Assembly: GCF_002104795.1 (NCBI RefSeq)
Contig: NZ_NCXO01000020.1
Span: 1-64,000, forward strand
Length of the DNA stretch: 64,000 nucleotides
Source: Mycolicibacillus koreensis
GTDB taxonomy: Bacteria; Actinomycetota; Actinomycetes; Mycobacteriales; Mycobacteriaceae
Reading direction: 5' to 3'
The position numbers were made by a program, and so were the translations under genes. Shown here piece after piece: positions 16,834-37,520 of the stretch. Each line of letters begins with the position of its first letter. The stretch's first letter is position 1. Below the pieces are notes generated by a model. The model did no database searches and had not been told where the DNA came from. It was given only the letters and a program-made list of their open reading frames with translations.

Positions 16834-19800
16834 GTGGCTGACCTGCGCGAAAACTCCCGGATCGCCCGGCTGGTGGCCGTGGTCGCCGGCTTGCTCGGCG
16901 CCGCGCTGTCGTTGGCCGTGCCGTTCCTGCCGGTCACCCAGACCACCGCGCAGCTCACCTGGCCGCAAAACGACGTGTTCGCCAGCGTCGACGCCCCGCT
17001 GATCGGCTACGTCGCCACCGACATGGAGATCACCATCCCGTGTCGGGCGGCGGCCGGCCTGACCGGCGCCGACACCGGGCGCACCGTGCTGCTGTCGACG
17101 GTGCCCAAACAGGCCCCGAAGGCCGTCGACCGGGGCCTGCTCATCGAACGCGCCAACGACGACCTGGTGGTGGTGGTGCGCAACACCCCGGTGGTGGTCG
17201 CCCCGCTGGATCAGGTGCTCAGCCCGGCCTGCCAGAAGCTGGTGTTCACCGCGCACGCCGACAAGGTGACCGGCGAGTTCCTCGGGCTCACCGAGGGCCC
17301 GGGCGCCAAGGATCCCGGGGCACGGCTGCGCGGGGAGCGCAGCGGCTATGACTTCCGCCCGCAGATCGTCGGGGTCTTCACCGACCTGGACGGTCCCGCC
17401 CCCGCCGACCTGCGGTTCTCGGCGACCATCGACACCCGCTACTCCAGCGCACCCACCCCGCTGAAGCTGACCGTGATGATCCTCGGGGTGCTGCTGACCG
17501 TGATCGCGCTGGTGGCGCTGCACCGCCTCGACGCCACCGACGGCATGCGGCACCGCCGGTTTCTGCCGCCCCGCTGGTGGTCGCTGTCCGGACTGGACGC
17601 GCTGGTGGCGGCGGTGCTGGTGTGGTGGCATTTCGTCGGCGCCAACACCTCCGACGACGGCTACATCCTCACCATGGCCCGGGTCTCCGAACACGCCGGC
17701 TACATGGCCAACTACTACCGCTGGTTCGGCACCCCGGAGGCCCCGTTCGGCTGGTACTACGACCTGCTCGCCGCCTGGGCGCACGTCTCCACCGCGTCGA
17801 TCTGGATGCGGCTGCCCACCCTGGTGATGGCGCTGGCCTGCTGGTGGGTGATCAGCCGGGAGGTGCTGCCGCGACTCGGCCACGCGGTGAAGACCAGCCG
17901 CGCGGCCGCCTGGACCGCCGCGGGCATGTTCCTGGTGTTCTGGCTGCCGCTGAACAACGGGCTGCGCCCCGAACCGATCATCGCCCTGGGCATCCTGCTG
18001 ACCTGGTGCTCGGTGGAGCGCGCGGTGGCCACCAGCCGGCTGCTGCCGGTGGCGGTCGCCTGCATCATCGGCGCGCTGACGCTGTTCTCCGGGCCGACCG
18101 GGGTGGCCTCGATCGGGGCGCTGCTGGTGGCGATCGGGCCGCTGTTGACGATCCTGCACCGCCGGTCGGCCCGCTTCGGGCTGCCGGCGCTGCTGGCCCC
18201 GATCCTGGCCGCGGCGACGGTCCCGGCGATCCTGATCTTCCGCGACCAGACGTTCGTCGGTGAACTGCAGGCCAGCGCGTTGAAGTCCGCGGTCGGTCCG
18301 AGCCTGAGCTGGTTCGACGAGCACATCCGCTACGAGCGGCTGTTCATGGCCAGCCCGGACGGCTCGATCGCGCGGCGGTTCGCGGTGCTCGCACTGCTGC
18401 TGGCGTTGGCGGTCACGATCGCGATGTCGCTGCGCAAGGGCCGGATCCCGGGCACCGCCGCCGGGCCGAGCCGCCGCATCGTCGGGATCACGATCATCTC
18501 GTTCATCGCGATGATGTCGACCCCCACCAAATGGACCCACCACTTCGGGGTGTTCGCCGGGCTGGCCGGCTCGCTCGGCGCGCTCGCCGCGGTCGCGGTC
18601 AGCGCGGCGGTGCTGCGCTCGCGGCGCAACCGCACCGTCTTCGCCGCGGTGGTGCTGTTCATCACCGCGCTGGCGTTCGCCAGCGTCAACGGCTGGTGGT
18701 ACGTCTCCAACTTCGGGGTGCCGTGGTCCAACGAGTTCCCGGCCTGGCATTTCGCGTTCGCGACGTTTTTGATCGGGCTGACCGCGCTGGTGGCGCTGCT
18801 GGCGGCCTGGTTCCACTTCGTCGGCCACGACGAGGCCCCGCCGCCCGGGCCGGGCCGGCGACGCCCCGGCCCGCGGGTGGCCCGACTGTTGCGCTCCCCG
18901 TTGGCGATCGCGGCCTGGGCGCTGGTGGTCTTCGAGGTGGTGTCGCTGACCGCGGCGATGATCGGCCAGTACCCGGCGTGGACGGTGGGCCGCTCCAACC
19001 TGGAGGCACTGACCGGCAAGACCTGTGGGCTGGCCGACGACGTGCTCGTCGAACAGGATCCCAACCGCGGGATGTTGACCCCCGCCGACGGGGTGGACCC
19101 GGCCACCGCGCTGGGCGCCGGACTGTCCAGCGGATTCCGCCCCAACGGCATCCCCGCCGACGTCTCCGCCGACCCGGTGATGGAACCGCCCAGCGGCGGC
19201 AACGACCTCGACGCGACGAACGGCGCCACCGCCAGCACCAACAGCGACACCGAGGGCGGCACCACCGCCCGCCCGGGGATCAACGGCTCGCGCGCCAAGC
19301 TGCCGTTCGACCTCGACCCGGCCACCACCCCGGTGCTGGGCAGCTGGCGCGCCGGGGTGCAGATGCCGGCCCGGCTGCGCTCGGCGTGGTACGAGCTGCC
19401 GCCGCGTGACCAGGCCGGACCGGTGCTGGCGGTGTCTGCCGCCGGCCGATTCGAGGCCCACGAGATCACCGTGGAATGGGCCGGCCCGCACGACCCCGCG
19501 GACTCCCCGGACGACCCCGCCGACGGGTCGGTCGAGTTGGCCGACGTCGGCGCCGAGCCGGCCTGGCGCAACCTGCGGGTGCCGCTGTCGGCGATCCCCG
19601 CCGAGGCCACCCGCATCCGGCTGGTCGCCTCCGACGACGACCTGGCCCCCCAGCACTGGATCGCGCTCACCCCGCCCCGCATCCCGCACCTGCGCGCTCT
19701 GCAACAGGTGGTCGGCTCCGACGATCCGGTGCTGCTGGACTGGCTGGTGGGCCTGGCGTTCCCGTGCCAGCGGCCGTTCGGCCACCGCAACGGCGTCATC

Positions 19801-20070
19801 GAGGTTCCCCGGTGGCGGATCATGCCCGACCGGTTCGGCACCGAGGCCAACTCGCCGGTGATGGACAACATCGGCGGCGGCCCGCTGGGCATCAGCGAGC
19901 TGCTGTTCAAGGCGTCGACGGTGCCCAGTTACCTCAAGGACGACTGGTTCCGGGACTGGGGCGCGCTGCAGAAACTGACCCCCTACTACCCCGACGCCAC
20001 ACCCGCGCATCTCGACGTGGGCCGCACCACCCGCAGCGGATGGTGGAATCCGGCGCCCCTGCGGCACTGA
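16834..20070 (+). CDS. embC: Arabinosyltransferase EmbC
   Basis: A 1078-residue GT-C arabinosyltransferase; EmbC extends arabinan of lipoarabinomannan in M. tuberculosis. An N-terminal helix is followed by a periplasmic jelly-roll-like domain (about 50-210). The catalytic loop reads [20 protein letters not shown] (about residues 271-290). Many transmembrane helices follow, then a C-terminal carbohydrate-binding region (from about residue 720) with Pro/Gly-rich segments. Start is GTG 16834. Assignment to EmbC rather than EmbA/B rests on being first of the three and on sequence resemblance. Confidence 0.94.
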   Translation: MADLRENSRIARLVAVVAGLLGAALSLAVPFLPVTQTTAQLTWPQNDVFASVDAPLIGYVATDMEITIPCRAAAGLTGADTGRTVLLSTVPKQAPKAVDRGLLIERANDDLVVVVRNTPVVVAPLDQVLSPACQKLVFTAHADKVTGEFLGLTEGPGAKDPGARLRGERSGYDFRPQIVGVFTDLDGPAPADLRFSATIDTRYSSAPTPLKLTVMILGVLLTVIALVALHRLDATDGMRHRRFLPPRWWSLSGLDALVAAVLVWWHFVGANTSDDGYILTMARVSEHAGYMANYYRWFGTPEAPFGWYYDLLAAWAHVSTASIWMRLPTLVMALACWWVISREVLPRLGHAVKTSRAAAWTAAGMFLVFWLPLNNGLRPEPIIALGILLTWCSVERAVATSRLLPVAVACIIGALTLFSGPTGVASIGALLVAIGPLLTILHRRSARFGLPALLAPILAAATVPAILIFRDQTFVGELQASALKSAVGPSLSWFDEHIRYERLFMASPDGSIARRFAVLALLLALAVTIAMSLRKGRIPGTAAGPSRRIVGITIISFIAMMSTPTKWTHHFGVFAGLAGSLGALAAVAVSAAVLRSRRNRTVFAAVVLFITALAFASVNGWWYVSNFGVPWSNEFPAWHFAFATFLIGLTALVALLAAWFHFVGHDEAPPPGPGRRRPGPRVARLLRSPLAIAAWALVVFEVVSLTAAMIGQYPAWTVGRSNLEALTGKTCGLADDVLVEQDPNRGMLTPADGVDPATALGAGLSSGFRPNGIPADVSADPVMEPPSGGNDLDATNGATASTNSDTEGGTTARPGINGSRAKLPFDLDPATTPVLGSWRAGVQMPARLRSAWYELPPRDQAGPVLAVSAAGRFEAHEITVEWAGPHDPADSPDDPADGSVELADVGAEPAWRNLRVPLSAIPAEATRIRLVASDDDLAPQHWIALTPPRIPHLRALQQVVGSDDPVLLDWLVGLAFPCQRPFGHRNGVIEVPRWRIMPDRFGTEANSPVMDNIGGGPLGISELLFKASTVPSYLKDDWFRDWGALQKLTPYYPDATPAHLDVGRTTRSGWWNPAPLRH

Positions 20071-20122
20071 TTGCGGCTGGCCGCCCACCACCCGCCCGGT
20101 CCGTCCCCTACGATCAACCCTC

Positions 20123-23100
20123 GTGCCCCTCGACGATCCCTCCGACGACGCTGCGCGGTCGCGTTACCGGATCGCCCGCCTGATCGCCGTGGTCGCCGGG
20201 GTCGCCGGGATCCTGCTGTGCGCGCTGGTTCCGCTGCTGCCGGTGCACCAGCGCACCGCGACCATCGCCTGGCCGCAGGCGCCGACCGCCGACGGGCACG
20301 TCGGCGAGATCACCGCGCCACTGGTCTCCGGCGCGCCCCGCAGCCTCGACATCACGATCCCGTGCCCCGTGATGGCCACGCTGCCCGCCGCCGGTGGGCT
20401 GGTGCTCTCCACGGTGCCCGCCGGCGGGGTCGATGCCACCAAGAGCGGGCTGTTCGTGCAGGCCAACCGCAGCGCGGTCGTCGTCGCGTTCCGCGACTCG
20501 GTGGCCGCGGTCGCGGAACGCGACGCGATCGCCGGACCGGACTGCCGGCAGCTGCACATCTGGGCCGACGCCGGCGGCGTCAGCACGGAGTTCGTCGGCA
20601 TCCCCGCCACCACCCGGGTGCTGCCCGCCGACAAGAAACCTCTCGTCGCCGGGGTCTTCACCGACCTGACGGTGCCGGCGCAGCCGGGGCTGTCGGCGCG
20701 CATCGACGTCGACACCCGGTTCATCGTCTCGCCCACCGCGATCAAGACCGCCGGCATCGCCGCCGGGATCCTGTGCGTGCTGGCCGCCCTGGTGGCGCTG
20801 GCGGTGCTCGACCGGCGCAGCGGGCTCCGCGTGCCGCGTCGGCAGCGCCGCGGGGTGTGGCACGGCGGGCCGGTCACCTGGCTCACCGACATCGGGGTGA
20901 TCGGCACCCTGGGGCTCTGGCATGTGATCGGCGCGATCTCCTCCGACGACGGCTACAACCAGACCATCGCCCGGGTCTCCGACCAGGCCGGTTACCTGGC
21001 CAACTACTACCGCTACTTCGGGGCCGCGGAGGCGCCGTTCGACTGGTATCCGGCGCTGCTGGCGCAGCTGAGTTCGGTGAGCACCGCCGGGGTGTGGCTG
21101 CGCGCGCCCGCCACCCTGGCCGGGATCGCCTGCTGGGTGCTGGTGAGCCGGCGGATGCTGCACCGGCTCGGACCGGCCCGCGGGGGGCTGGCCGCCAACC
21201 GGGTCGCGGTGCTCACCGCCGGGGTGGTGTTCTTGGCGGCGTGGCTGCCGTTCAACAACGGGCTGCGCCCCGAACCGCTGATCGCGTTCGGCACGGTCGC
21301 CACCTGGCTTCTGGTGGAGACCGCGATCGCCACCCGCCGCCTCACACCGGCCGCGGTGGCGCTGATCGTGGCGGCGCTGACCGCCACGCTCGCCCCGCAG
21401 GGCCTCATCGCGGTGGCCGCACTGCTGACCGGGGCGCGCGGCATCGTCGGGCACATCCGCCGGCGCCGCGGCACCGACGGGCTGGCCGCCCCGGTGGCGG
21501 CGCTGGCTGCCGCCGCGGCGCTCATCGTCGTGGTGGTCTTCCGCAACCAGACGCTGGCCACCGTCGCCGAGTCGGCGCGGATCAAATACGAGGTCGGCCC
21601 GACCATCTCCTGGTATCAGGAGTTCCTGCGCTACTACTTCCTCACCGTGGAGACCGTGGACGGGTCGATGACCCGACGCTTCGCGGTGCTGATCATGTTC
21701 CTGTGCCTGTTCGGGATGCTCGCGGTGCTGCTGCGCCGCGGCCGGCTGCCGGGGCTGGCCAGCGGACCGGTGTGGCGGCTTCTGGGCACCACCGCGATCG
21801 GGTTGCTGCTGTTGACGTTCACCCCCACCAAGTGGGCGGTGCAGTTCGGGGCGTTCGCCGGGCTGGCCGGTGCGCTCGGCGCGGTCACCGCGTTCACGTT
21901 CGCGCGGGTCGGGCTGCATTCGCGCCGCAACCTGTCGCTGTACGTCACCGCGCTGCTGTTCCTGCTGGCGTGGGCCACCTCGGGGATCAACGGCTGGTTC
22001 TACGTCGGCAACTACGGGGTGCCGTGGTTCGACAAGCAGCCGGTGCTGGCCAGCCACCCGGTCACCACGATGTTTTTGGTGCTGGCGATCCTCACCGGGC
22101 TGCTGGCCACCTGGCAGCACTTCCGGTTGGACTTCGCCGGGCACACCCAGGTGGCCAACACCCGCCGCAACCGGGTGCTGGCGTCGACCCCGCTGCTGGT
22201 GGTCGCCTCGATCATGGTGGTGCTGCAGGTCGCCTCGATGGCCAAGGGTTTCGCGGCGCGCTACCCGACCTACACCACCGCCAAGGCCAACCTGGCCGCG
22301 CTCACCTCCGGGCTGGCCGCCGACAGTTGCGCGATGGCCGACGCCGTGCTCGCCGAGCCGGACACCAACGCCGGGCTGCTCGCGGTGGAACCCGGCCAGC
22401 GGTTCGGCCCCGACGGCCCGCTCGGCGGACTGGACCCGGTCGGGTTCACCCCCGACGGCGTCGGCGACGACCTGTCCAGCGAGCCGGTGATCTCCAAGCC
22501 GGGGGTGGTCAACTCCGACGCCTCCCCCAATAAGCCCGGATCGTCGGTGAGCGACTCCGCCGGCACCGCCGGCGGCTGGCTGCCGCCGGACGCCCCGGCC
22601 GGGATCAACGGCTCCCGGGTGGCGCTGCCGTTCGGCCTGGACCCGGCGACCACGCCGGTGATGGGCAGCTACGGGGAGAACACCGTCAAGGCCGAGGCCA
22701 CGTCGGCCTGGTACGCGCTGCCCGAGCGCAGCGCCGACCGGCCGCTGGTGACCGTCGCCGCGGCCGGCGCGATCTGGTCCTACGACGAGGACGGCACGTT
22801 CACCTACGGCCAGTCGCTGAAACTGGAGTGGGGCGCACGCCGTCCCGACGGCGAACCGGCGGCGCTGGGCCAGGTGCAGCCCATCGACATCGGGCCCGCC
22901 CCGGCCTGGCGTAACCTGCGGTTCCCGCTGGCCTGGGCACCGCCGGAGGCCGACGTGGTGCGCATCGTCGCCGACGACCCGAACCTCAGCTCCGACCAGT
23001 GGTTCGCGTTCACCCCGCCGCGGGTGCCGGTGCTGGAGACCGTCGGGCAGTTGATCGGCCCGGCGACCCCGGTGCTGGCCGACATCGCGACCGCCGCGAA

Positions 23101-23428
23101 CTTCCCGTGCCAGCGGCCGTTCACCGAACACCTCGGGGTGGCGGAGCTGCCCGAGTACCGCATCCTGCCCGACCACAAGCAGACCGCGTCGTCGTCGAAC
23201 CTGTGGCAGGCCCCCGAGGATGGCGGGCCGTTCCTGTTCACCCAGGCGCTGCTGTACACCACGACCGTGCCGACCTATCTGCGCGACGACTGGTACCGCG
23301 ACTGGGGATCGCTGGAGCGCTACCACCGGCTGGTGCCGGCGTCGCAGGCCCCTGAAGCCGCCATCGAGGAAGGTGTGACCACCGTGCCCGGCTGGAGCCG
23401 CCCCGGACCGATTCGAGCCCTGCCGTGA
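20123..23428 (+). CDS. embA: Arabinosyltransferase EmbA
   Basis: A 1101-residue member of the Emb family that pairs with EmbB to make the terminal branched arabinan of arabinogalactan. The architecture matches EmbC; the catalytic loop reads [20 protein letters not shown]. The C-terminal carbohydrate-binding region carries a Ser/Thr/Pro-rich insertion (about 790-830). Start is the GTG at 20123, 52 bp after embC. It overlaps embB by 4 bp (GTGA), so the two partners are co-translated. Confidence 0.94.
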   Translation: MPLDDPSDDAARSRYRIARLIAVVAGVAGILLCALVPLLPVHQRTATIAWPQAPTADGHVGEITAPLVSGAPRSLDITIPCPVMATLPAAGGLVLSTVPAGGVDATKSGLFVQANRSAVVVAFRDSVAAVAERDAIAGPDCRQLHIWADAGGVSTEFVGIPATTRVLPADKKPLVAGVFTDLTVPAQPGLSARIDVDTRFIVSPTAIKTAGIAAGILCVLAALVALAVLDRRSGLRVPRRQRRGVWHGGPVTWLTDIGVIGTLGLWHVIGAISSDDGYNQTIARVSDQAGYLANYYRYFGAAEAPFDWYPALLAQLSSVSTAGVWLRAPATLAGIACWVLVSRRMLHRLGPARGGLAANRVAVLTAGVVFLAAWLPFNNGLRPEPLIAFGTVATWLLVETAIATRRLTPAAVALIVAALTATLAPQGLIAVAALLTGARGIVGHIRRRRGTDGLAAPVAALAAAAALIVVVVFRNQTLATVAESARIKYEVGPTISWYQEFLRYYFLTVETVDGSMTRRFAVLIMFLCLFGMLAVLLRRGRLPGLASGPVWRLLGTTAIGLLLLTFTPTKWAVQFGAFAGLAGALGAVTAFTFARVGLHSRRNLSLYVTALLFLLAWATSGINGWFYVGNYGVPWFDKQPVLASHPVTTMFLVLAILTGLLATWQHFRLDFAGHTQVANTRRNRVLASTPLLVVASIMVVLQVASMAKGFAARYPTYTTAKANLAALTSGLAADSCAMADAVLAEPDTNAGLLAVEPGQRFGPDGPLGGLDPVGFTPDGVGDDLSSEPVISKPGVVNSDASPNKPGSSVSDSAGTAGGWLPPDAPAGINGSRVALPFGLDPATTPVMGSYGENTVKAEATSAWYALPERSADRPLVTVAAAGAIWSYDEDGTFTYGQSLKLEWGARRPDGEPAALGQVQPIDIGPAPAWRNLRFPLAWAPPEADVVRIVADDPNLSSDQWFAFTPPRVPVLETVGQLIGPATPVLADIATAANFPCQRPFTEHLGVAELPEYRILPDHKQTASSSNLWQAPEDGGPFLFTQALLYTTTVPTYLRDDWYRDWGSLERYHRLVPASQAPEAAIEEGVTTVPGWSRPGPIRALP

Positions 23429-26400
23429 CCACCACCGCGCCCGCCGACCAGCCGCTGTCGCGGGAGATCCGCTGGACCCGCTGGACCGCGATCGTCGCCG
23501 GGCTCATCGGGTTTCTGCTGTCGGTGGCCACCCCGCTGCTGCCGGTGGTGCAGACCACCGCCACCCTGGACTGGCCGCAGCACGGCCAGCTCGGCAATGT
23601 CACCGCCCCGCTGATCTCGCAGGTGCCGGTGACCCTGCAGGTGTCCATCCCGTGCGAGACCGTCGAGGCGCTGCCCGCCAGCGGCGGGCTGCTGCTGGGC
23701 ACCGCCCCGGCCGACGGCAAGCAGGCCGCGCTCAACGCGATGCTGGTGACCGTCTCCGCCAAGCGGGTCGACGTGATCGTGCGCAACGTGGTGGTGGCCA
23801 GCGTGCCGCGCACCGCGCTGGCCGGCACCGCCGGGACACCGGGGTGTTCACGCATCGACATCACCTCCAGTGAGGCCGGCACCTACGCCACCTTCGTCGG
23901 GGTGACCGACCCGAAAACCGGCCGGGAGTGGCACACCGGGTTCACCGATCCGAACCTGCGCCCGCAGATCGTCGGGGTGTTCACCGACCTGACCGGCCCC
24001 GCCCCGGCCGGCCTGGAGTTCTCCGCCACCATCGACACCCGGTTCACCACCAAGCCGACCGCGATGAAGCTCACCGCGATCCTGGTGGCGATCACCGCCA
24101 CGGTGGTGGCCCTGCTGGCGCTGTGGCGCCTCGACCGGCTCGACGGGCGCCGGATGCGCCGGCTCATCCCCACCCGGTGGCGCACGCTGGGCGTCGTCGA
24201 CGGCGTCGTCGTCGCCGGGTTCGCGCTCTGGCATGTCCTCGGCGCCAACTCCTCCGACGACGGCTACATCCTGGGCATGGCCCGTGTCGCCGGGCACGCC
24301 GGGTACATGAGCAACTACTTCCGGTGGTTCGGCAGCCCCGAGGACCCGTTCGGCTGGTACTACAACCTGCTGGCCTGGATGACCCACGTCAGCGACGCCA
24401 GCATCTTCATCCGGCTGCCCGACCTCATCGCCGCGCTGGTGTGCTGGCTGCTGCTCAGCCGGGAGGTGCTGCCGCGGCTGGGCCCGGCCGTGGCCACCAG
24501 CCGCCCGGCCCTGTGGGCGGCGGCGATGGTGCTGATGGCCGCCTGGTTCCCGTTCAACAACGGGTTGCGCCCCGAGCCGATCATCGCGGTCGGCTCCCTG
24601 ATCACCTATGTGCTCATCGAACGGGCGGTCACCTCCGGGCGGCTCACCCCCGCGGCGCTGGCGATCATCGCCGCGGCGTTCACCCTCGGCATCCAGCCGA
24701 CCGGCCTGATCGCGGTGGCCGCGCTGGTGGCCGGCGGTCGTCCGCTGCTGCGGATCCTGGTGCGCCGCCACCGCCAGGTCGGGACCTGGCCGCTGGTGAT
24801 GCCCCTGCTGGCCGCCGGGTTCGTGATCCTGACGGTGGTGTTCTTCGACCAGACGTTGTCGACGGTGCTGGAGGCCACCCGGGTTCGCAGCGCGATCGGC
24901 CCCAGCCAGGCCTGGTACACCGAGAACCTGCGCTACTACTACCTGATCCTGCCGACCGTCGACGGGTCGCTGTCGCGGCGGTTCGGGTTCTTGATCACCG
25001 CGCTGTGCCTGTTCACCGCGATGTTCCTCATGCTGCGGCGCGGGCGGGTTCCCGGGGTGGCGCGCGGGCCTGCGTGGCGACTGATGGGCGTCATCTTCGG
25101 CACGATGTTCTTCCTGATGTTCACCCCCACCAAGTGGGTGCACCACTTCGGCCTGTTCGCCGCGGTGGGTGCGGCGATGGCGGCACTGGCCACGGTGTTG
25201 GTCTCGCGGTCAGTGCTGCGCTCCGCGCGCAACCGGATGGCGTTTCTGGCCGCCCTGCTGTTCGTGCTGGCGCTGTGTTTCGCCACCACCAACGGATGGT
25301 GGTACGTCTCCAGCTACGGGGTGCCGTTCAACAACGCGATGCCGCGCATCGGCGGGCTGAGTGTCAGCGCGATGATCTTCGCGCTGTTCGTCGCGGCCGC
25401 GCTGTGGGCGGCATGGCTGCATTTCGCCCCCCGCGATCGCGGCCAAGACCGGATCACCACTGCGCTGACCGCCGCACCGATCCCGGTGACCGCCGGGTTC
25501 ATGGTGGTGGTGTTCTTCGCGTCGATGGCCATCGGGGTGGTGCGCCAATACCCCACGTACTCCAACGGGTGGGCGAACCTGCGGGCCTTCACCGGCGGCT
25601 GCGGGCTGGCCGACTACGTGCTCGTCGAACCGGACGCCAACGACGGGTTCCTGCATCCGCTGCCCGACGGCGCCGGCGCTTGGGGGCCCCTCGGTGCGCT
25701 TGCCGGTGTCGACCCGGTCGGGTTCAGCGCCGATGGGGTTCCCGAACACATTGTGGCCGAAGCGATCCGCATGACCTTGCCGCAGCCGGGCACCGACTAC
25801 GACTGGGATGCCCCCACCGAACTGAAGACCCCCGGGGTCAACGGGTCGACGATTCCGCTGCCCTACGACCTCGACCCGGCGCGCGTCCCGCTCGCCGGCA
25901 GCTTCGCCCACGGCCCCCAGCAGCAGAGCACCCTGACCTCGGCGTGGTACGCACTCGAGCCCGCAGACGCCGGTGAGCATCCGCTGGTGGTGGTGACCGC
26001 CGCGGGCACCATCGCCGGGTACAGCGTGCTCAACGCCCACACCAGCGGGCAGACCGTCGAATTGGAGTACGCCACCGTCGGTCCCGACGGGGCGCCGGTG
26101 CCGGCCGGGCGTGTGCAGCCCTACGATCTGGGTCCGGCGCCCTCCTGGCGCAACCTGCGGTTCCCGCGCGCCGCGATCCCGGCCGACGCGGTGGCGGTGC
26201 GCATCGTCGCCGAGGACCTGTCGTTGACCCCGGGAGACTGGGTGGCGGTGACCCCGCCGCGCGTTCCGCAGCTGCGCACCCTGCAGGACTATGTCGGCTC
26301 CACCACGCCGGTGCTGATGGACTGGGCGGTCGGGATGGCGTTCCCCTGCCAGCAGCCCATGCTGCACGCCAACGGCGTCACCGAGGTTCCGCAGTACCGG

Positions 26401-26658
26401 ATCACCCCGGACTACACCGCCAAGAAACAGGACACCGACACCTGGGAGGACGGCCTCAACGGCGGGCTGCTGGGCATCAGCGACCTGCTGCTGCGCGCCC
26501 ACGTGATGGCCACGTATCTCTCCGACGACTGGGGCCGCGACTGGGGCTCGCTGCGCAAGTTCGACAGCATCGTCGACGCGGTTCCCGCCGACATCGAACT
26601 GGGCACGACCACCCACAGCGGGCTGTACAAGTCCGGGCGGATCCGGATCGGGCCGTAG
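23425..26658 (+). CDS. embB: Arabinosyltransferase EmbB (ethambutol target)
   Basis: A 1077-residue GT-C arabinosyltransferase, catalytic partner of EmbA and the main ethambutol target. The resistance-determining loop reads [20 protein letters not shown]; its Met285 corresponds to M. tuberculosis Met306 and is the unmutated residue. The following [14 protein letters not shown] segment is also conserved. About 20 residues shorter than the M. tuberculosis protein. It overlaps embA upstream and converges on the MHS transporter 30 bp downstream; only a short GC palindrome lies between. Confidence 0.95.
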   Translation: MTTTAPADQPLSREIRWTRWTAIVAGLIGFLLSVATPLLPVVQTTATLDWPQHGQLGNVTAPLISQVPVTLQVSIPCETVEALPASGGLLLGTAPADGKQAALNAMLVTVSAKRVDVIVRNVVVASVPRTALAGTAGTPGCSRIDITSSEAGTYATFVGVTDPKTGREWHTGFTDPNLRPQIVGVFTDLTGPAPAGLEFSATIDTRFTTKPTAMKLTAILVAITATVVALLALWRLDRLDGRRMRRLIPTRWRTLGVVDGVVVAGFALWHVLGANSSDDGYILGMARVAGHAGYMSNYFRWFGSPEDPFGWYYNLLAWMTHVSDASIFIRLPDLIAALVCWLLLSREVLPRLGPAVATSRPALWAAAMVLMAAWFPFNNGLRPEPIIAVGSLITYVLIERAVTSGRLTPAALAIIAAAFTLGIQPTGLIAVAALVAGGRPLLRILVRRHRQVGTWPLVMPLLAAGFVILTVVFFDQTLSTVLEATRVRSAIGPSQAWYTENLRYYYLILPTVDGSLSRRFGFLITALCLFTAMFLMLRRGRVPGVARGPAWRLMGVIFGTMFFLMFTPTKWVHHFGLFAAVGAAMAALATVLVSRSVLRSARNRMAFLAALLFVLALCFATTNGWWYVSSYGVPFNNAMPRIGGLSVSAMIFALFVAAALWAAWLHFAPRDRGQDRITTALTAAPIPVTAGFMVVVFFASMAIGVVRQYPTYSNGWANLRAFTGGCGLADYVLVEPDANDGFLHPLPDGAGAWGPLGALAGVDPVGFSADGVPEHIVAEAIRMTLPQPGTDYDWDAPTELKTPGVNGSTIPLPYDLDPARVPLAGSFAHGPQQQSTLTSAWYALEPADAGEHPLVVVTAAGTIAGYSVLNAHTSGQTVELEYATVGPDGAPVPAGRVQPYDLGPAPSWRNLRFPRAAIPADAVAVRIVAEDLSLTPGDWVAVTPPRVPQLRTLQDYVGSTTPVLMDWAVGMAFPCQQPMLHANGVTEVPQYRITPDYTAKKQDTDTWEDGLNGGLLGISDLLLRAHVMATYLSDDWGRDWGSLRKFDSIVDAVPADIELGTTTHSGLYKSGRIRIGP

Positions 26659-26688
26659 CGGCGACGCGGCGGCGCGCCGCGGATCGGC

Positions 26689-28263
26689 TCAGCGGCGTGG
26701 CGCGCGGCGCGGCCCCACCCGCATCGGTTTGGCTTTCGCCGGGATCGGCTCGTCGGACCAGTAGGCCGCGAGATCCAGCGTCGGCTCCGGTGCCGACACC
26801 GGCCCGGCCATCACCAGGGTGGGCATGTCCATCGGGATCGGGATGGTCGGGAACACGGTGGTCGGCGCGGGCAGCACGAGCGGTCGGGTCTCCAACGACT
26901 CCAGCAGTTCGCGCTCCAGATCGCTGGCCACACCGGGGATGTCGGTGCCGCGCAGCGAGCATCCGGCGGTCTCGGGCAGGAACCGCAGCGCCGCCAAGCC
27001 GATCAGCGCGGCGAGCATCAGGTAGGCGGCCGGGAAGAGTTGCCAGCCGGTGGTCTCGATGACGGTGTCGGCCACGATCGGCGCGGTGCCGCCGAACAAG
27101 GTGACCGCGGCGTTGTAGGAGATCGCGAACCCCGCGTAGCGCACCTGGGTGGGAAACATCGCCGGGAAGGTGGCCGCGACGGTGGCCAGCGGTGCGGCGA
27201 ACAGCACGCACAGCACGGTGAAGCCGACGAGCGCACCACCGAACCCGTGACCCATCAGCCAATACATCGGTAGGGCGAGCATCACCAGACTCAGCAGCGA
27301 GAATCGCCATAACGGCTTGCGCCCCACCCGGTCTGACCACAGGCCCGCCAGCGGGATGCACGCCATCATCGCCAACTCCCCCACCAGCACGACCGTGGTC
27401 CGGCTGCGCTCCCCGAGCCCCAGGGTCGCCTGCAGGTAGGTCGGCTGATAGGTGACCAGGGTGTAGTCGATGAGGTTCAGCGCCACCACGAGAGCGAACA
27501 TCACCATGATCGGGCGGGTGTAGTTGGCGATGAGGTCTTTGAGCCGCCCCCACGCCGAACCGGTGATCGCCTCGACCGCCATGCACTCCTTGAACACCGG
27601 GGTTTCGTCCATGTTGACGCGCAACACCAGGCCGATGGTCCCCAACGGCAGCGCCAACAGGAACGGGACCCGCCATCCCCAGTCGGCCATCTGCGCAGGC
27701 GTCAGCAGCGCCTCCAGGACCAGAACCACCGCGCTGCCGGCGACGAACCCGGCCACCGCGCCGGACTCCAGGAAGCTGCCGTAGCGGCCGCGCTGGTGGT
27801 CCGGGGCGTATTCGGCCATGAACGTCGCCGCACCGCCGTACTCGCCGCCGGTGGAGAAGCCCTGCACCACACGCAAACCGATCAGCAGCGCCGGGGCCCA
27901 CCACCCGATCGAGGCGTGGGTGGGCAGCACCCCGATCAAGGTGGTGGCCACCGCGATCAGCAGGATCGTGGCCATCAGCACGGCCTTGCGGCCGAAGCGG
28001 TCCCCGATCGGCCCCCACACCATGCCGCCGAGGGGGCGCAGCACGAACGACACCGCGAACCCGGCCATGGTGCCGATGTTGCCCAGGGTGCCGGGAAAGA
28101 ACGCCTGGGTCAGATAGGTGGCGACCACCGCGTAGACGCCGTAGTCGTACCACTCGGTGGCGTTGCCGATCGCAGCCGCCAGGATCGCCTTGCGCAGCAT
28201 CCGTTTCTGCTCGGCCGCCTGCGGCGCCGGGCGGGATTCCCGCGTGATCGTCCGGGGGGTCAT
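26689..28263 (-). CDS. MFS transporter, metabolite:H+ symporter (ProP/KgtP-like) family
   Basis: A 524-residue, 12-helix major facilitator protein. MHS-group marks are IGNATEWYDYGVYAVVATYL in helix 1, GPIGDRFGRKAVL after helix 2 and QGFSTGGEYGGAATF in helix 4. The second loop motif is GLWSDRVGRKPLW. This group imports osmolytes, dicarboxylates or related acids with protons; the substrate cannot be told from sequence. The C-terminal 70 residues are a hydrophilic tail rich in Pro and Arg, longer than usual. It is encoded next to thiC on the same strand but separated by 360 bp. It is not part of this locus in M. tuberculosis as I recall it. Confidence 0.85.
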   Translation of the reverse strand: MTPRTITRESRPAPQAAEQKRMLRKAILAAAIGNATEWYDYGVYAVVATYLTQAFFPGTLGNIGTMAGFAVSFVLRPLGGMVWGPIGDRFGRKAVLMATILLIAVATTLIGVLPTHASIGWWAPALLIGLRVVQGFSTGGEYGGAATFMAEYAPDHQRGRYGSFLESGAVAGFVAGSAVVLVLEALLTPAQMADWGWRVPFLLALPLGTIGLVLRVNMDETPVFKECMAVEAITGSAWGRLKDLIANYTRPIMVMFALVVALNLIDYTLVTYQPTYLQATLGLGERSRTTVVLVGELAMMACIPLAGLWSDRVGRKPLWRFSLLSLVMLALPMYWLMGHGFGGALVGFTVLCVLFAAPLATVAATFPAMFPTQVRYAGFAISYNAAVTLFGGTAPIVADTVIETTGWQLFPAAYLMLAALIGLAALRFLPETAGCSLRGTDIPGVASDLERELLESLETRPLVLPAPTTVFPTIPIPMDMPTLVMAGPVSAPEPTLDLAAYWSDEPIPAKAKPMRVGPRRAPRR

Positions 28264-28624
28264 CGGGTGCCACCACCGCCCACGGCTACCTCCCCTTCAC
28301 ACGCCCCTTCACACCGCCGGAGACCCTGCAGGCGATCGATACGGCGCAGGCGTGCGGTGACGCCAGGCCGGTGGGAGCCTCGACGGCGAGCCCGTCACGG
28401 GATCGCCCCAAAACACGATAATTCCTCTGAAACGGATGTTGCCGGTGTTGCCAAAGTGTTACGAGACACTTATCAACCCGAGATCGTGTCGATACCAACC
28501 GAATTCGTCGGAAATTGCCCGTGAACTGCGCCGATGGTGAATTACACCGATGACAGTCCCAACGGCGCCCGGTAACGAGTCGGCGACGAAACGTCATCGG
28601 TGCACGACGGACTCGCCGCACCGC
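28264..28624. other. 361-bp intergenic region, lower GC
   Basis: Between thiC (which ends at its right side) and the MHS transporter start. It is less GC rich than its surroundings and should hold the transporter promoter. A small inverted repeat AAGTGT-TACGAG-ACACTT lies near 28455-28472. I see no coding frame, RNA gene or clear terminator. Confidence 0.5.
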
Positions 28625-30371
<1,747 letters not shown>

Positions 30372-30401
30372 ATGTGTGGTTGTGCGATGTGTGGTTGTGT
30401 G
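30372..30401 (+). repeat. 15-bp direct duplication upstream of the TPP riboswitch
   Basis: ATGTGTGGTTGTGCG (30372-30386) is repeated as ATGTGTGGTTGTGTG (30387-30401), one difference. It lies just 5' of the riboswitch on the thiC leader side. Confidence 0.75.
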
Positions 30402-30477
30402 GCCCGGCCTCGAATGCGCCGGACTGGGTCCACCGTAGCCCACACTGTCAACCCCGCCGCCCCCGCGGCGCGGGTCG

Positions 30478-37463
<6,986 letters not shown>

Positions 37464-37520
37464 GTTCAGGCCTCACCTCGTGGCTGCCCCAGGAGCGGGG
37501 ATGATGACCGACCGGCGGCG

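Noticed and set aside
16819..26616. Very long minus-strand open frames (up to 1090 codons) across embC, embA and embB
   Set aside because: They are GC-driven antisense shadows: low-complexity Arg/Gly/Pro/His proteins without family features, opposite well-supported emb genes.
26671..26682. GCGGCGCGCCGC palindrome between embB and the transporter as a terminator
   Set aside because: No loop and no T-run; such palindromes are expected by chance at this GC content.
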